DNA of 64,000 nucleotides from Endozoicomonas sp. GU-1 (GCF_027366395.1 NZ_CP114771.1:4092001-4156000); one strand, 5' to 3'. Positions 9,248 to 18,971 are shown, counted from the stretch's first letter. Made by a program: numbers and translations. Notes: generated by a model from the letters alone, not told the origin.

Positions 9248-9275
9248 AGGGCCGCCATACGGCGGTCCTCTTTTT
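9248..9275 (+). terminator. Rho-independent terminator after dctP
   Basis: AGGGCCGCC and GGCGGTCCT form a 9-bp stem (one G-T pair) with an ATAC loop, followed by CTTTTT. It lies 23 bases after the dctP stop. It separates or attenuates dctP from the uxaC-uxuB-uxuA genes. Confidence 0.85.
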
Positions 9276-9339
9276 ACCAAGTTGATGTCGTTTGTAAAAC
9301 TGCGCTTAAATCAAAACCATATCGCCCTTTCCTGAAAAA

Positions 9340-9370
9340 GGATGGTCCAATTTCTTTATTTTGGTATAAC
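9340..9370 (+). promoter_or_regulatory. Motif pair shared with dctP promoter region
   Basis: GGATGGTCC, twelve bases, then TTGGTATAAC, about 50 bases before the uxaC start. The same two words lie before dctP at 8117-8157 but 22 bases apart, a difference of ten bases or one helical turn. TTGGTATA matches half of the ExuR/UxuR palindrome as I know it (TTGGTATACCAA). TATAAC could also be a -10 element. Promoter or operator function is inferred. Confidence 0.45.
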
Positions 9371-9422
9371 AGTTTTGCAAAGGTATGTTTGTCACTAACC
9401 CATCGATCAGTTAGCAGCCGTT

Positions 9423-10844
9423 ATGTCGTCCCAAGCTTATTCGCTACACCCCGACCGCCTTTTTGATGCTGATAGCAGCATTCGCAGCGTAGCTCGTGCC
9501 CTGTATCAGGAAATAAGACATCTGCCCATTGTCAGCCCCCACGGTCATACTGACCCGTCCTGGTTTGCTGACAATCAGCCTTTTGGTAATCCAGCGGCTC
9601 TGTTGCTCCAGCCTGATCACTACGCTTTTCGTATGCTCTATAGCCAGGGCATTACCCTGGAAAGCCTGGGTATCCCTGCCAAAGATCCAATGACTGAGGT
9701 AGAACAGGATCCACGCAAAGCCTGGCAGGTTTTTGCCGATCACTACCATCTGTTCCGTGGCACCCCAAGCCGTATGTGGATGGATCATGCCATGACCGAA
9801 GTGCTGGGTGTTGATCAGCCACTGAACAGTAAAAACGCCCGGTCAATTTATGAACACATTGATGCACAGCTGAAAACCGACGCCTTCCTGCCACGCAGTC
9901 TCTATGAACGATTCAATATTGACGTTCTGGCCACCACCGAAACGGCAGTGGATACGCTGGAGAGTCACTTGCGTATTAACGACAGTGGTTGGAAAGGCCG
10001 GGTGATCACGACGTTCCGCCCTGACTCGGTAACGGACCCTGAGCATCCGGATTTTGCCGCGCATATGGCGCTGCTGGCGGAACAGACCAGCGAGGATATC
10101 CATAACTGGTCAAACTACCTCAACGCCCTGCGCAAGCGTCGTGCCTTCTTTAAAAGCACCGGGGCCACCGCAACAGACCATAGCTATCCGACGCCTTATA
10201 CCACGGTGTTAACCGATGAGGTGTGCCAGAATCTGCTGACCAGGGCTCTGGCAGGTACTATTACCGGACAGGAAGCCGATCAGTTCCGTGGCCATATGCT
10301 GGTGGAAATGGCCCGCATGTCCCAGAACGATGGCCTGGTGATGCAGATTCATTGTGGTGTGTTCCGTAACCATAACCAGTCACTGTTCAAGCGCTTTGGT
10401 GCGGATAAAGGTGCCGATATTCCGCTGAAAGCTGAATTTGTCCACAACCTTCGTCCGCTGCTGAATGAAGTGGGCAATGACCCGAATCTGACCATCATCC
10501 TCTTCACACTTGATGAAGATGTGTATGCCCGGGAACTGGCACCGTTGGCAGGTCATTACCCGGCACTGAAGCTGGGACCCGCCTGGTGGTTCCACGACAG
10601 CCCGGAAGGCATGATGCGTTACCGCCGGATGGTGACTGAAACCGCTGGTTTCTATAACACCGTTGGTTTTAACGACGATACCCGTGCATTTCTGAGTATT
10701 CCGGCCCGTCACGATGTGGCCCGTCGTGTGGATTGTAACTTCCTGGCATCTCTGGTGTGTGAGCACCGCATTACCGAAGAAGAAGCCTTTGACCTGGCCC
10801 TTGAGCTGACCAGTGGACTGGCCAAAAAAGCTTATCGCCTGTAA
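9423..10844 (+). CDS. uxaC: Glucuronate (uronate) isomerase
   Basis: Converts D-glucuronate to D-fructuronate (and galacturonate to tagaturonate), the first step of hexuronate breakdown in the cytoplasm. At 473 aa it has normal length. The family start is clear: an N-terminal SPHGHTDPSWFADN segment with the metal-site His residues, the RMLYSQGI segment, and the later MQIHCGVFRNHN and GPAWWFHDSP segments. The ATG at 9423 follows the shared promoter motif. uxuB and uxuA follow on the same strand, giving the ordered glucuronate branch. tagaturonate reductase and altronate dehydratase (uxaB, uxaA) are not seen, which favours glucuronate as the main substrate. Confidence 0.95.
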   Translation: MSSQAYSLHPDRLFDADSSIRSVARALYQEIRHLPIVSPHGHTDPSWFADNQPFGNPAALLLQPDHYAFRMLYSQGITLESLGIPAKDPMTEVEQDPRKAWQVFADHYHLFRGTPSRMWMDHAMTEVLGVDQPLNSKNARSIYEHIDAQLKTDAFLPRSLYERFNIDVLATTETAVDTLESHLRINDSGWKGRVITTFRPDSVTDPEHPDFAAHMALLAEQTSEDIHNWSNYLNALRKRRAFFKSTGATATDHSYPTPYTTVLTDEVCQNLLTRALAGTITGQEADQFRGHMLVEMARMSQNDGLVMQIHCGVFRNHNQSLFKRFGADKGADIPLKAEFVHNLRPLLNEVGNDPNLTIILFTLDEDVYARELAPLAGHYPALKLGPAWWFHDSPEGMMRYRRMVTETAGFYNTVGFNDDTRAFLSIPARHDVARRVDCNFLASLVCEHRITEEEAFDLALELTSGLAKKAYRL

Positions 10845-10870
10845 TCGCATTAACAACCAGAGATGCTGCA

Positions 10871-12349
10871 ATGATTGATAAAAAGCTGCAACACGAAAAA
10901 ATCGTAGCCAATGGCTACGACGGCACCGAGCTGACCGCCGGTATTGTTCATATTGGCCTGGGTGCTTTCCACCGTGCTCACCAGGCGCTGTACACCCATG
11001 AAACCATTGCCGCTACCGGGGCGTTCCACTGGGGAATCTGTGCAGCCAACATTTTTGGCGGTCAGGAGCTGGTTCAGGAACTTCAGGAGCAGGACAACGC
11101 TTACACCGTTACCGAGATGAATCCGGACGGCTCCCGTACCGTAAAACTGGCCACGGCCATCGCCCGGTCACTGGCCGTTGAAGAAGACCGCAGGCCGTTG
11201 CTGGAGATTATGTCGGCAGAGACCACACGCATTGTCTCTCTCACCATTACCGAAAAGGGCTACTGCCTGAACCCGGCAACCGGCGAACTGATGATCGACA
11301 ACCCGCTGATCGCCCATGACCTGGAAAATACCCATAACCCGAAGACGGCACTGGGCGTGATTGTTGCGGCACTGGGACAGCGTAAGGCTAAGGGACGGCT
11401 GCCCTTTACGGTATTAAGCTGTGACAACGTACCCGACAATGGCAAACGTGCCCGGGCAGCGGTCATTCAGATGGCAGAGGCGATGGATCAAGAGCTGGCC
11501 GCCTGGATTCGTGAACACGTGGCCTTCCCATGCACCATGGTTGATCGCATCGTACCGGCCATGACGGAAGAGAGCTTTGCCGATGTCCAGTCTTACCTGG
11601 GCTTTGCTGACAAAGGTGCCATTGTCACCGAAGCCTATCGTCAGTGGGTGATTGAAGATCACTTCACCATGGGGCGTCCTGAATGGGACAAGATAGACGG
11701 CGCGATGTTTGTATCCGATGTGCAACCGTACGAAGAGATGAAGCTGCGAATGCTCAATGGCAGTCACTCGATTCTGGCTTACCTTGGCTACCTCGCCGGT
11801 TATGAGACCATTGACGCCTGCATGCAGGATGAACAGTTCGTGAAAGTGACCCGTCACTATATGAACCATGAAGCGGCCATCACCCTGGAAATGCCAGAAG
11901 CCACTGACTTTGCCAGCTACGCCGAGAAACTGATTGAGCGCTTCAGCAACCCGGGGCTGAAACACAGAACCTGGCAGATTGCCATGGATGGTTCCCAGAA
12001 AGTGCCGCAGCGCTGGTTGAATGCCGCAAGAACACTGCTGGCGGAAGAGAAATCGCTGGCGGCTATTGCCCTGGGCATTGGTGGCTGGATGCACTATGTC
12101 TCCGGTACGGATGAGCAGGGTCATGAGATTGATGTCCGTGACCCGATGGCTGAGCAGCTGAAGGCCGTTGCCATTGCCCATCAGGGTGAGCCTGCGCAGC
12201 TGGTTAAGGCTTTCCTGGCAATGGATGCGGTATTCGACCCTGCTCTGGCGGCCAATGAGCGCTTTGTTGCAGCGGTAACCGACGCCTACAACACCATTCG
12301 TGAGCAGGGTGCCAAACAGGCCGTAGCTCTGTTGGCGGAACGTATTTAA
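10871..12349 (+). CDS. uxuB: Fructuronate reductase / D-mannonate oxidoreductase
   Basis: NADH-dependent reduction of D-fructuronate to D-mannonate. The protein (492 aa) belongs to the long-chain mannitol dehydrogenase family. It has an N-terminal Rossmann motif in VHIGLGAFHRAHQA, the DNVPDNG segment, and the C-terminal domain segment KLRMLNGSHSILAYLG, which includes the family's catalytic-region K-x-x-x-L-N-x-x-H-S pattern. Placement between uxaC and uxuA, 26 bases after uxaC, picks fructuronate over mannitol or tagaturonate as substrate. A hairpin follows its stop. Confidence 0.93.
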   Translation: MIDKKLQHEKIVANGYDGTELTAGIVHIGLGAFHRAHQALYTHETIAATGAFHWGICAANIFGGQELVQELQEQDNAYTVTEMNPDGSRTVKLATAIARSLAVEEDRRPLLEIMSAETTRIVSLTITEKGYCLNPATGELMIDNPLIAHDLENTHNPKTALGVIVAALGQRKAKGRLPFTVLSCDNVPDNGKRARAAVIQMAEAMDQELAAWIREHVAFPCTMVDRIVPAMTEESFADVQSYLGFADKGAIVTEAYRQWVIEDHFTMGRPEWDKIDGAMFVSDVQPYEEMKLRMLNGSHSILAYLGYLAGYETIDACMQDEQFVKVTRHYMNHEAAITLEMPEATDFASYAEKLIERFSNPGLKHRTWQIAMDGSQKVPQRWLNAARTLLAEEKSLAAIALGIGGWMHYVSGTDEQGHEIDVRDPMAEQLKAVAIAHQGEPAQLVKAFLAMDAVFDPALAANERFVAAVTDAYNTIREQGAKQAVALLAERI

Positions 12350-12360
12350 ACGACCTATCT

Positions 12361-12387
12361 GGCCGCTATCCACAACGGGGTAGCGGC
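12361..12387 (+). repeat. Hairpin between uxuB and uxuA
   Basis: GCCGCTATCC and GGGGTAGCGGC can pair around ACAAC in the uxuB-uxuA gap. Only a weak T stretch follows, so it may stabilise or process the transcript rather than end it. Confidence 0.4.
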
Positions 12388-12406
12388 GCTTTATGAGGAT
12401 TTCACC

Positions 12407-13603
12407 ATGGAACAGACCTGGCGCTGGTACGGGTCCAAAGACCCGGTAACCATCCGTGACATTATGCAGACCGGGGCAACCGGTGTCGTTTCTGCCCTGC
12501 ACCACATTGCCAACGGTGAAGTGTGGACCGTGGCGGAGATTGAAAAGCGCAAGCGTGAAATTGAGTGGGATGAAGCACAAGACCGCTCAACCGGTCTGCG
12601 CTGGTCCGTCGTTGAAAGTGTGCCGGTATCAGAAGATATCAAGAAGCGCACCGGTGACTATCAGCGTCATCTGAAAAACTATCGCACCACGTTGCAGAAC
12701 CTGGGCGCTTGCGGGATTGATGTGGTCTGCTACAACTTTATGCCGGTTCTGGACTGGACCCGGACAGATCTTGCCTATGAGGTGAAAGACGGTAGTCGTG
12801 CACTGCGGTTTGACCGCTTTGAGTTTGCCGCCTTTGAACTGTTTGTTCTGAAACGCCCCGGTGCAGAGATTGATTACAGTGAAGACGATCAGGCCAGGGC
12901 TAAAAAACGCTTTGCCACCATGACCGAAGAAGACATCGCACGCCTGACCAGGAACCTGATCGCAGGTCTGCCGGGTGCTGAAGAAGGCTATACCCTGGAG
13001 CAGTTCCAGCAGGCCCTGGACAGCTATGCCCATATTGATGCGGAAGGGTTGCGGCAGAACCTGTTTGCTTTCCTGCGCGAGGTGGTGCCTGCAGCTGAGC
13101 AGGCCGGTGTGCGCCTGTGTATTCATCCAGATGATCCACCCTGGGCGATTCTGGGTCTGCCCCGTATTGCCAGTACCGAAGACGATTTCGTGCGCATTAC
13201 CCAGGCAGTGGACAGTATCCATAACGGCATTACTTTCTGCACAGGCTCGCTCAGTCCAAGAGCAGACAATGACCTGCCGGGCATGGTGGAAAGACTGGGC
13301 AGTCGCATTCACTTTGTGCACCTGCGCAGTGTTGAGCGGGAGGAAGATGGCAGCTTCTATGAAGCCAATCACCTGGAAGGCATGGCTAACCTGTACGACG
13401 TGACCCGTGCACTGATTATTGAGCAGCATCGCCGTCAGGAACAGGGACGTGCGGACTGTCTGATTCCGATGCGTCCGGATCATGGCCATCAGATGCTGGA
13501 CGATCTGGCCAAACAGACCAACCCGGGTTACTCCTGTATTGGCCGTATGCGCGGTCTGGCGGAACTGCGTGGTCTGATGATGGGTATCGAGCGGAGCCTT
13601 TAA
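12407..13603 (+). CDS. uxuA: Mannonate dehydratase
   Basis: Dehydrates D-mannonate to 2-keto-3-deoxy-D-gluconate. The 398-aa sequence starts [16 protein letters not shown], the characteristic N-terminus of UxuA, and continues with the TIM-barrel segments [46 protein letters not shown] and HFVHLRS, which hold metal-binding His, Asp and Cys residues. A GAGG ribosome binding site lies just upstream. It is the last gene of the uronate run. The KDG kinase and aldolase needed next are not in this window. Confidence 0.96.
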   Translation: MEQTWRWYGSKDPVTIRDIMQTGATGVVSALHHIANGEVWTVAEIEKRKREIEWDEAQDRSTGLRWSVVESVPVSEDIKKRTGDYQRHLKNYRTTLQNLGACGIDVVCYNFMPVLDWTRTDLAYEVKDGSRALRFDRFEFAAFELFVLKRPGAEIDYSEDDQARAKKRFATMTEEDIARLTRNLIAGLPGAEEGYTLEQFQQALDSYAHIDAEGLRQNLFAFLREVVPAAEQAGVRLCIHPDDPPWAILGLPRIASTEDDFVRITQAVDSIHNGITFCTGSLSPRADNDLPGMVERLGSRIHFVHLRSVEREEDGSFYEANHLEGMANLYDVTRALIIEQHRRQEQGRADCLIPMRPDHGHQMLDDLAKQTNPGYSCIGRMRGLAELRGLMMGIERSL

Positions 13604-13639
13604 TAACAACCGTCAGTGAGAAATGCGTCGTTCCACTGC

Positions 13640-14152
13640 CTATTCAACAGACGTCGACTTCATCTTTTCTAACGTTCTAATATACGACTGCAGCGTATTC
13701 AGTAACGTTGATGACTCCAGATAGAGGGCATGGCTGTCAGAAGTCCCGTTCTGCGGTTCTGTCTCTGTCTGGCTATGTGCGTTGAACAGATCTTTTGTCT
13801 CTTTCTCAAGGGCTTTCTGCAAACCTTCCAGCAGGTGAATGGTGTCTGTGATGCGGTTTGCGTGTTGCCGCCTGTCATCTTGTGCAGAAGGGTGGGTATC
13901 TTGCAGCCGGTGTATAAGGTCAGAGGCGTAATCGACACCCTGTTTCAGTGGCTGTAATGCTTCGGTCAGATTGGTGGGTTTCTGGCTGACCAGCCTCTCT
14001 GCCAGGGGTTTTACTTCCGGGCGGGTGAAATCTGCACTGGACAGTAACGTCCGCTTTACCTCCTGCTGGGAGATGATGCTTCGCTTCTTTATCCCGGACA
14101 TGGCCTGATCGTTTTGTCGGGTAGAGCCGTTGCCGGGGCTATCCTTGTCCAT
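13640..14152 (-). CDS. Hypothetical helical protein (170 aa)
   Basis: Not recognised. A hydrophilic, mostly helical protein with a polar N-terminal 25 residues and repeated Leu-rich heptads in the middle and C-terminus, suggesting a coiled coil. There is no signal peptide or membrane helix. It converges on uxuA and marks the left end of the accessory block. It could be a secreted effector or a structural partner of its neighbours, but nothing in the sequence decides this. Confidence 0.6.
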   Translation of the reverse strand: MDKDSPGNGSTRQNDQAMSGIKKRSIISQQEVKRTLLSSADFTRPEVKPLAERLVSQKPTNLTEALQPLKQGVDYASDLIHRLQDTHPSAQDDRRQHANRITDTIHLLEGLQKALEKETKDLFNAHSQTETEPQNGTSDSHALYLESSTLLNTLQSYIRTLEKMKSTSVE

Positions 14153-14476
14153 GATGTGTTCATCCTGAATCCGATAAAGGTATTTGGCTACCGTGTTATC
14201 GGCTACTTGTGGAATAACCAGAATTTACAGGATATGGTCGTAAGTAGCTAACCATATGATTCCATATGGCCAGCTACTTATAGAATTCGATAGTACTACC
14301 GCCTGATTCTGAAGGGCACAAAATTGTCATTGTCAGGTATCAGTCAGAAGTTACGTTTTATATATATAAAAACTTGAGCTTTTGTTTGTTATAGCTATTT
14401 TCACACTGTGGAATTTTGGCTTCTGGGATCTTTGGTCGCTATTCCTGTCTTAAAAATAAATTGAGATGTTATCGGT
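14153..14476. other. Gene-free A/T-rich stretch with collapsed palindromic element
   Basis: No credible gene. The stretch contains the 40-base palindrome at 14241-14280 and the leader of the following gene. The last 75 bases before 14477 are repeated before the paralogue at 16953. Confidence 0.7.
14241..14280. repeat. Collapsed miniature element (two fused terminal repeats, family A)
   Basis: TAAGTAGCTAACCATATG then four bases then CATATGGCCAGCTACTTA: an 18-bp inverted repeat with two mismatches (AA/GG). Each half matches one terminus of the full element at 20402-20569, including the AA/GG difference between its ends. It looks like that element with its interior deleted. Confidence 0.7.
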
Positions 14477-16336
14477 ATGATAGAATCAGGGTTTCCTTTG
14501 AGCCTTAAAACTCAGTTACCAGACAATGCTGTTTCATTAACACCCATTGAACAGTTAAATGGTAAAGAGCGTGTCTTGCAGCAGTTTGCTGATAAACTGC
14601 CCCATCAAATCGCGGTTGAACTCAGACAGAAAGATATCCTGTGCGGCATGGAAATGAAAGGCAGGCCGGGAAGCAAGAGTGAAAGCATGGCAGAAAAATT
14701 AAAAGAAGGTCCGGTCAGCTTTGTTATTCAATCAAAAGACCAAAATAATACCTCCGATAAATTAATGATCACCTGTTTTTTAAATAAGCCAAAACCGGGT
14801 TGCTTTATCTGCAGAAATGATGAAAACATCATGATTAATGTTAAAAACACGTCAGGTGACATTTATCAAAGTGTGGCAAATGGTTTCTGGATAAGTGGTG
14901 AGGGGGAAGATGGGACGGGAAGCATTCACTGTCTTCTTGATTTCGGGGAGCAGCGGATTATGGATTATCAACTGACGACATCAGAATCAACCGGTTCACC
15001 GGCTGGCAACTATCAGGTGGTTGATTCAACACTGCAGGTAAACGACTTTATTATTCCGGCAGTGACCCATCTGGAACATGCCAGTCATGATGGTGGTCGT
15101 TATGGTACATACAATGCTGTTTTTGCCAACGGAGCCGCTATTCCGGCGGCACTGTTTGAACACGACTTTGACCATTGGAACAGCCCGCCGGAAGCCTACC
15201 GCATGTTGTTCAGAAGTTTGGGGGGCGCTCTGAGCCATGCCTCGAAAAATCCGGAGCTTGACCTGCGAACCTTTTTGCATGTCTTTATCACTACCTGTAT
15301 TGGCTCCGGACTGATTCTGGGCGGGGATGAAGCCGCGGCGGCAATACAAACAGCCAGGGGGTTTCCCAGTACCAGTGTTATCGGAACACCGTCGGATAAC
15401 CCGGTATTGGAAAGGTACAAATATGCCGGTATCACGCTCAGCCTGGCCAGTTTCTTCGGTTTTCAGACCACTAAGAATGCCCTGGGAGTCAGTAGCCAAT
15501 TTATTGAAAATCCCACTGAGAAACGCTGCTTAAGTGCGAAAATGTGGGTGATGGAGGTGTTTGGCAGTCAAATTCTGTCGATGCTTATCATTGCTGCCGC
15601 CATTGCCGGGGGCGAGTATTTTGTTACCGGTAGTGCCGAACAAAGTAATCCTCGAAAGCTGTTTACTGACCTGCTTTTAGCACAGACGGTTGTGCTTGGT
15701 CTGGGGGCTGGCGTGCAATCCAGGATGATTGACAAAGGTGTGTCTCCGGCCAAGACATGGTTGTTTTTTGTCCTTTTTCGGTTGGCCATATTCAGGAGTG
15801 CGGCCCTGGGGGTTCAGGTGATGACCGATCATCTGTTTGCCGATGGCGTTAAACCGGGGAAAATTCAGAGTATTGTGATCGCCAATGTGATTAATGAGCT
15901 GATGATCACGATTTTGAGTGGAATGTCTTATCTTTCCGGAAGATCAAAAGCCACGGATGGTTCAGAAGAGCAGCTGATGGCCTATGAACAGGATATCCGG
16001 GAACCGGCAACTGAGTCCGAATCAGCCAAAGGTCTTGATACTTACGCTGATGATCATCGAATTTCTGTCCATCCATTGAACCGGTTTCGGTTGAACTTAA
16101 GCCGATCCATTGATGCTGCGCCGAAAACACTCTGGGGCAAAGTGGTTTATTACTGTTTGCATCGGGATCCTCAGGGCGTGCTGTCTCAAGTGGTCACCAG
16201 CCCATTTCTCAGTGCGCTCTCTGGTCAGTCAGACGCTGAATATCGCGATGTTTTAACGTTGCATCAGGCGTTATTAAAAGATCGTTCAGTGTCCCTGCCT
16301 GTCAATAAACCTGAAGCCAGTGGGCTACCGGTATAA
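14477..16336 (+). CDS. Hypothetical polytopic membrane protein, copy 1 of a tandem pair
   Basis: Not recognised (619 aa). Residues 1-260 are soluble and contain a conserved VDSTLQVNDFIIPAVTHLE stretch and an acidic-histidine cluster EHDFDHW (residues 228-234) that could bind metal. Residues about 265-485 hold roughly six hydrophobic helices (266-283, 314-330, 357-378, 398-415, 427-447, 463-485). The tail is polar, with a PLNRFRLNLSRSIDAAPKTL segment. It is followed 26 bases later by a 167-aa gene, and the whole unit, leader included, is repeated at 16.9-18.9 kb. The two copies agree along their full length. The conserved EHDF[DE]HWNSPPEA patch is the best candidate for a functional site. Confidence 0.75.
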   Translation: MIESGFPLSLKTQLPDNAVSLTPIEQLNGKERVLQQFADKLPHQIAVELRQKDILCGMEMKGRPGSKSESMAEKLKEGPVSFVIQSKDQNNTSDKLMITCFLNKPKPGCFICRNDENIMINVKNTSGDIYQSVANGFWISGEGEDGTGSIHCLLDFGEQRIMDYQLTTSESTGSPAGNYQVVDSTLQVNDFIIPAVTHLEHASHDGGRYGTYNAVFANGAAIPAALFEHDFDHWNSPPEAYRMLFRSLGGALSHASKNPELDLRTFLHVFITTCIGSGLILGGDEAAAAIQTARGFPSTSVIGTPSDNPVLERYKYAGITLSLASFFGFQTTKNALGVSSQFIENPTEKRCLSAKMWVMEVFGSQILSMLIIAAAIAGGEYFVTGSAEQSNPRKLFTDLLLAQTVVLGLGAGVQSRMIDKGVSPAKTWLFFVLFRLAIFRSAALGVQVMTDHLFADGVKPGKIQSIVIANVINELMITILSGMSYLSGRSKATDGSEEQLMAYEQDIREPATESESAKGLDTYADDHRISVHPLNRFRLNLSRSIDAAPKTLWGKVVYYCLHRDPQGVLSQVVTSPFLSALSGQSDAEYRDVLTLHQALLKDRSVSLPVNKPEASGLPV

Positions 16337-16362
16337 TCTGATGCTGCTAACAGAGGCGATGA

Positions 16363-16866
16363 TTGATCATGGATTACGATGATTATGTTCAGGAAAAGTA
16401 TTTTTCACTGTTCCAGGAAAGCCCGGGTCTTACCGAGGATGATCTTGCCGTATCAGAAACCGATACCGTTAAAGAAAGAGAGCTTAAGCAGTTTATTAAA
16501 GACAATTACCTGAACTCAAAAGCAGAACCCATATCCGGCAAAAATGATCCCTGCGATATTGATAAAGAGATAACTCAGGTGAAGCAACTGTTAACAGGGT
16601 TGCTTGAGTCGGGAGAGATTGACCGGGAGATTGTCCTTGAGGCGCTCAGTTATGGACTGACAGAAATGGTGGGTTTTCTTCACCACGAACCGGATCATCA
16701 CTATTCGTTCAGTGAGCAGGAGAAGGCTGAACTGCACAGTATGATGAAGACGGTTCTGCAAAAGACAGAAACAGAGGAGCATCAGGCCATTTGTGAATCC
16801 CTGTTCCCGGACATGGTCAGCTATCTCGAGTCCGTGGTGGCTAAAATCAGGACACCCAGGTTCTGA
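16363..16866 (+). CDS. Small acidic helical partner protein (167 aa)
   Basis: Not recognised. Acidic, hydrophilic and helical. An in-frame ATG at 16369 gives MDYDDYVQEKYFSLF, and this is the frame matched by the decayed copy at 18854. The C-terminal half (about residues 65-165) resembles the 107-aa protein at 19982-20305: both carry a SFS-x2-EK-x2-L pattern, then QKT, a His, and a Pro-containing C-terminal helix. That suggests a small dispersed family. It lies 26 bases after the membrane protein and is probably co-expressed with it. Confidence 0.65.
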   Translation: MIMDYDDYVQEKYFSLFQESPGLTEDDLAVSETDTVKERELKQFIKDNYLNSKAEPISGKNDPCDIDKEITQVKQLLTGLLESGEIDREIVLEALSYGLTEMVGFLHHEPDHHYSFSEQEKAELHSMMKTVLQKTETEEHQAICESLFPDMVSYLESVVAKIRTPRF

Positions 16867-16952
16867 CAAGACGCAGAGCCCTCATATGATTTGATTTTTG
16901 CTTTCTTTGATCGCTGCTCTTATCTTTAAAAACAAATTGGGATGTTATCGGT

Positions 16953-18815
16953 ATGATTGAATCAGGGTCTTCTCTGAGTCTGAGAACTCAGTTCCAGCAC
17001 AATGATTTTTCATTAACACCGATCAATACTTCTAAGGAAGTAGAGTCCATACCTCAGCAGTTTGCTGAACAACTGCCCCATCAAATTGCGGTCGAACTCA
17101 GACAGAAAGATACTTTGCCCGGGATAGAAATGATAGAGAGGTCGGGTAGTAAGGTTGCAAGCCTGGCAGAAAAATTAAAAGAAGGTCCAGTCAGCTTTAT
17201 TATTCAATCAAAGGGCCAAAATAATATTCCCAATGAATTAACGATTACCTGTTCCTTAAATGCGCCAAAACCGGGTTGCTTTATCTGTAAAGATGATAAG
17301 ACCATCATGGTCAATGTGGAAAGCAGTTCAGGTATTACTGAGGCAACGGCGGTGGGTGGTTTCTGGGTGAGCGATGATCAGGAATGTGAGGCGGAGAGTA
17401 TTCACTGTCTTCTTGATTTCGGGGAGCGGCGGGTTATGGATTATCGACTGGCGAAATCAGCATCAGGCGATTCCCGGCCTGACAGCTATCAGGTGGTTGA
17501 TTCAACACTGCAGGTAAACGACTTTATTATTCCGGCAGTGACCCATCTGGAAACTGCCACTCATGATGATGGTCGTTATGGTACACACAATGCTGTTTTT
17601 GCTAATAGAGCCGCTATTCCGGCGGCGCTGTTTGAACACGACTTTGAACATTGGAACAGCCCGCCGGAAGCTTGCAGAATGTTGTTCAGAAGTTTGGGTG
17701 GTGCCTTAAGCCATGCCTCAAAAAATCCGGAGCCAGACCTCAGAACATTCTTGCATGCCTTTACCACTACCTGTATTGGCTCCGGACTGTTTCTGGGAGG
17801 GGATGAAGTGGCTGCGGCAGTACAGACAGCCTTGGGTTACCCCAGTACCAGTTTTCTCGGAACCCCTTCGGACAACCCGGTATTGGAAAGGTTCAAATAT
17901 GCCGGTGTTATTCTCAGCCTGGTCAGTTTTTTTGGTTTTCAGAGCACTAAGAATGCCTTGGGAATCAATAGTCAATTTATTGAAAACCCCGCTGAGAAAC
18001 GCTGCTTAAGTGTGAAAATGTGGGTCATTGAACTTTTTGGCAGCCAGGTTTTGACAATGCTTACCGTTGGTGCCTCCATTGCCGGGGGAGAGTATTTTGC
18101 TACCGGCAGTACTGAACAAAGTAACCCACGCAAACTGTTTACTGACTTGCTTTTAGCACATACCGTTGTTCTTGGTTTGGGCGCTGCCATACAGTCCAGA
18201 CTGATTGACAAAGGCTTGTCTCCAACAAAGGCATGGCTATTTTTTGCTCTGTTTCGATTGGCTATCTTCAGGGGCGCTACCCTGGGAGTACAGCTGATGA
18301 CCGATCATCTGTTTGCCGATGGCGTTAAACCGGGGAAAATTCAGAGTATCGTGATAGCCAGTGTCATTAATGAATTGGTGATCACGATTTTGAGTGGGAT
18401 GTCTTATCTTTCCGGAAGATCGAAACCCACTGATGGTTCAGAAGAGCAGTTGATGGCCTATGAGCAGGATATTAGTAGACCTGTACCTGAATCCGGATCA
18501 GTCTGTTTTCTTGAACTGGAAACTTACGCTCATGATCAGCAAATTTCCGTCCATCCATTAAACCGGTTCCGGTTGAATTTAAGTCGATCCATTGATGCTG
18601 CGCCGAAAACGCTCTGGGGTAAAGTGGCTTATTACTGTTTGCATCGGAGTCCCTTGGGTGTGCTGTCCAAAGTGGTCACCAGTCCGTTTATCAGTGCACT
18701 CTCTGGTCAGTCAGACACTGAGTACCGGGATATTTTGAAGTTGCATCAGGCGTTATTAAGAGATCGTGCAGTGTCCTTGCCAGTCAATCAACCTGAAGCT
18801 ACCGGTATAATCTGA
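16953..18815 (+). CDS. Hypothetical polytopic membrane protein, copy 2 of a tandem pair
   Basis: Full-length paralogue (620 aa) of the protein at 14477, similar over its whole length and with the same predicted layout: a soluble N-terminal half, an EHDFEHWNSPPEA patch, about six membrane helices and a polar tail. Differences cluster in the first 60 residues and around residues 125-175 and 505-520. Both its leader (ATGTTATCGGT before the start) and its downstream gene are duplicated too. Both copies are intact, while the second small gene is decayed, so the membrane protein seems to be the retained part. Confidence 0.75.
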   Translation: MIESGSSLSLRTQFQHNDFSLTPINTSKEVESIPQQFAEQLPHQIAVELRQKDTLPGIEMIERSGSKVASLAEKLKEGPVSFIIQSKGQNNIPNELTITCSLNAPKPGCFICKDDKTIMVNVESSSGITEATAVGGFWVSDDQECEAESIHCLLDFGERRVMDYRLAKSASGDSRPDSYQVVDSTLQVNDFIIPAVTHLETATHDDGRYGTHNAVFANRAAIPAALFEHDFEHWNSPPEACRMLFRSLGGALSHASKNPEPDLRTFLHAFTTTCIGSGLFLGGDEVAAAVQTALGYPSTSFLGTPSDNPVLERFKYAGVILSLVSFFGFQSTKNALGINSQFIENPAEKRCLSVKMWVIELFGSQVLTMLTVGASIAGGEYFATGSTEQSNPRKLFTDLLLAHTVVLGLGAAIQSRLIDKGLSPTKAWLFFALFRLAIFRGATLGVQLMTDHLFADGVKPGKIQSIVIASVINELVITILSGMSYLSGRSKPTDGSEEQLMAYEQDISRPVPESGSVCFLELETYAHDQQISVHPLNRFRLNLSRSIDAAPKTLWGKVAYYCLHRSPLGVLSKVVTSPFISALSGQSDTEYRDILKLHQALLRDRAVSLPVNQPEATGII

Positions 18816-18853
18816 TGCTTATTGGCAGCGGCTAACAGGGATGATGATTGATC

Positions 18854-18916
18854 ATGTATTACGATCATTATTTTCAGGAACCGTATTTATCAGTGACTGG
18901 CTGCACTCATGGTTGA
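18854..18916 (+). pseudogene. Decayed 5' remnant of the small partner gene
   Basis: Reads MYYDHYFQEPYLSV... then a stop after 20 codons. It matches MDYDDYVQEKYFSLF of the intact small gene at 16369 and lies at the same place after the second membrane-protein gene, including the shared ATTGATCATG leader. The rest of the gene is gone, replaced by unrelated sequence leading into a convergent gene. Confidence 0.75.
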
Positions 18917-18971
18917 ACGAGGCAGGCCTTACCAAACCTGCCAGACGTTTTACAAGGAGTGGAAAAGAGAA

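Noticed and set aside
8545-9258. Minus-strand ORF (237 codons) opposite dctP
   Set aside because: Antisense shadow with no ribosome binding site or domain.
11414-12580. Long minus-strand ORF (388 codons) opposite uxuB
   Set aside because: It is antisense to a clear fructuronate reductase, rich in Gln/His/Cys as mirror frames are, and has no family features.
12629-13609. Minus-strand ORF (326 codons) opposite uxuA
   Set aside because: Antisense shadow of a well-identified mannonate dehydratase.
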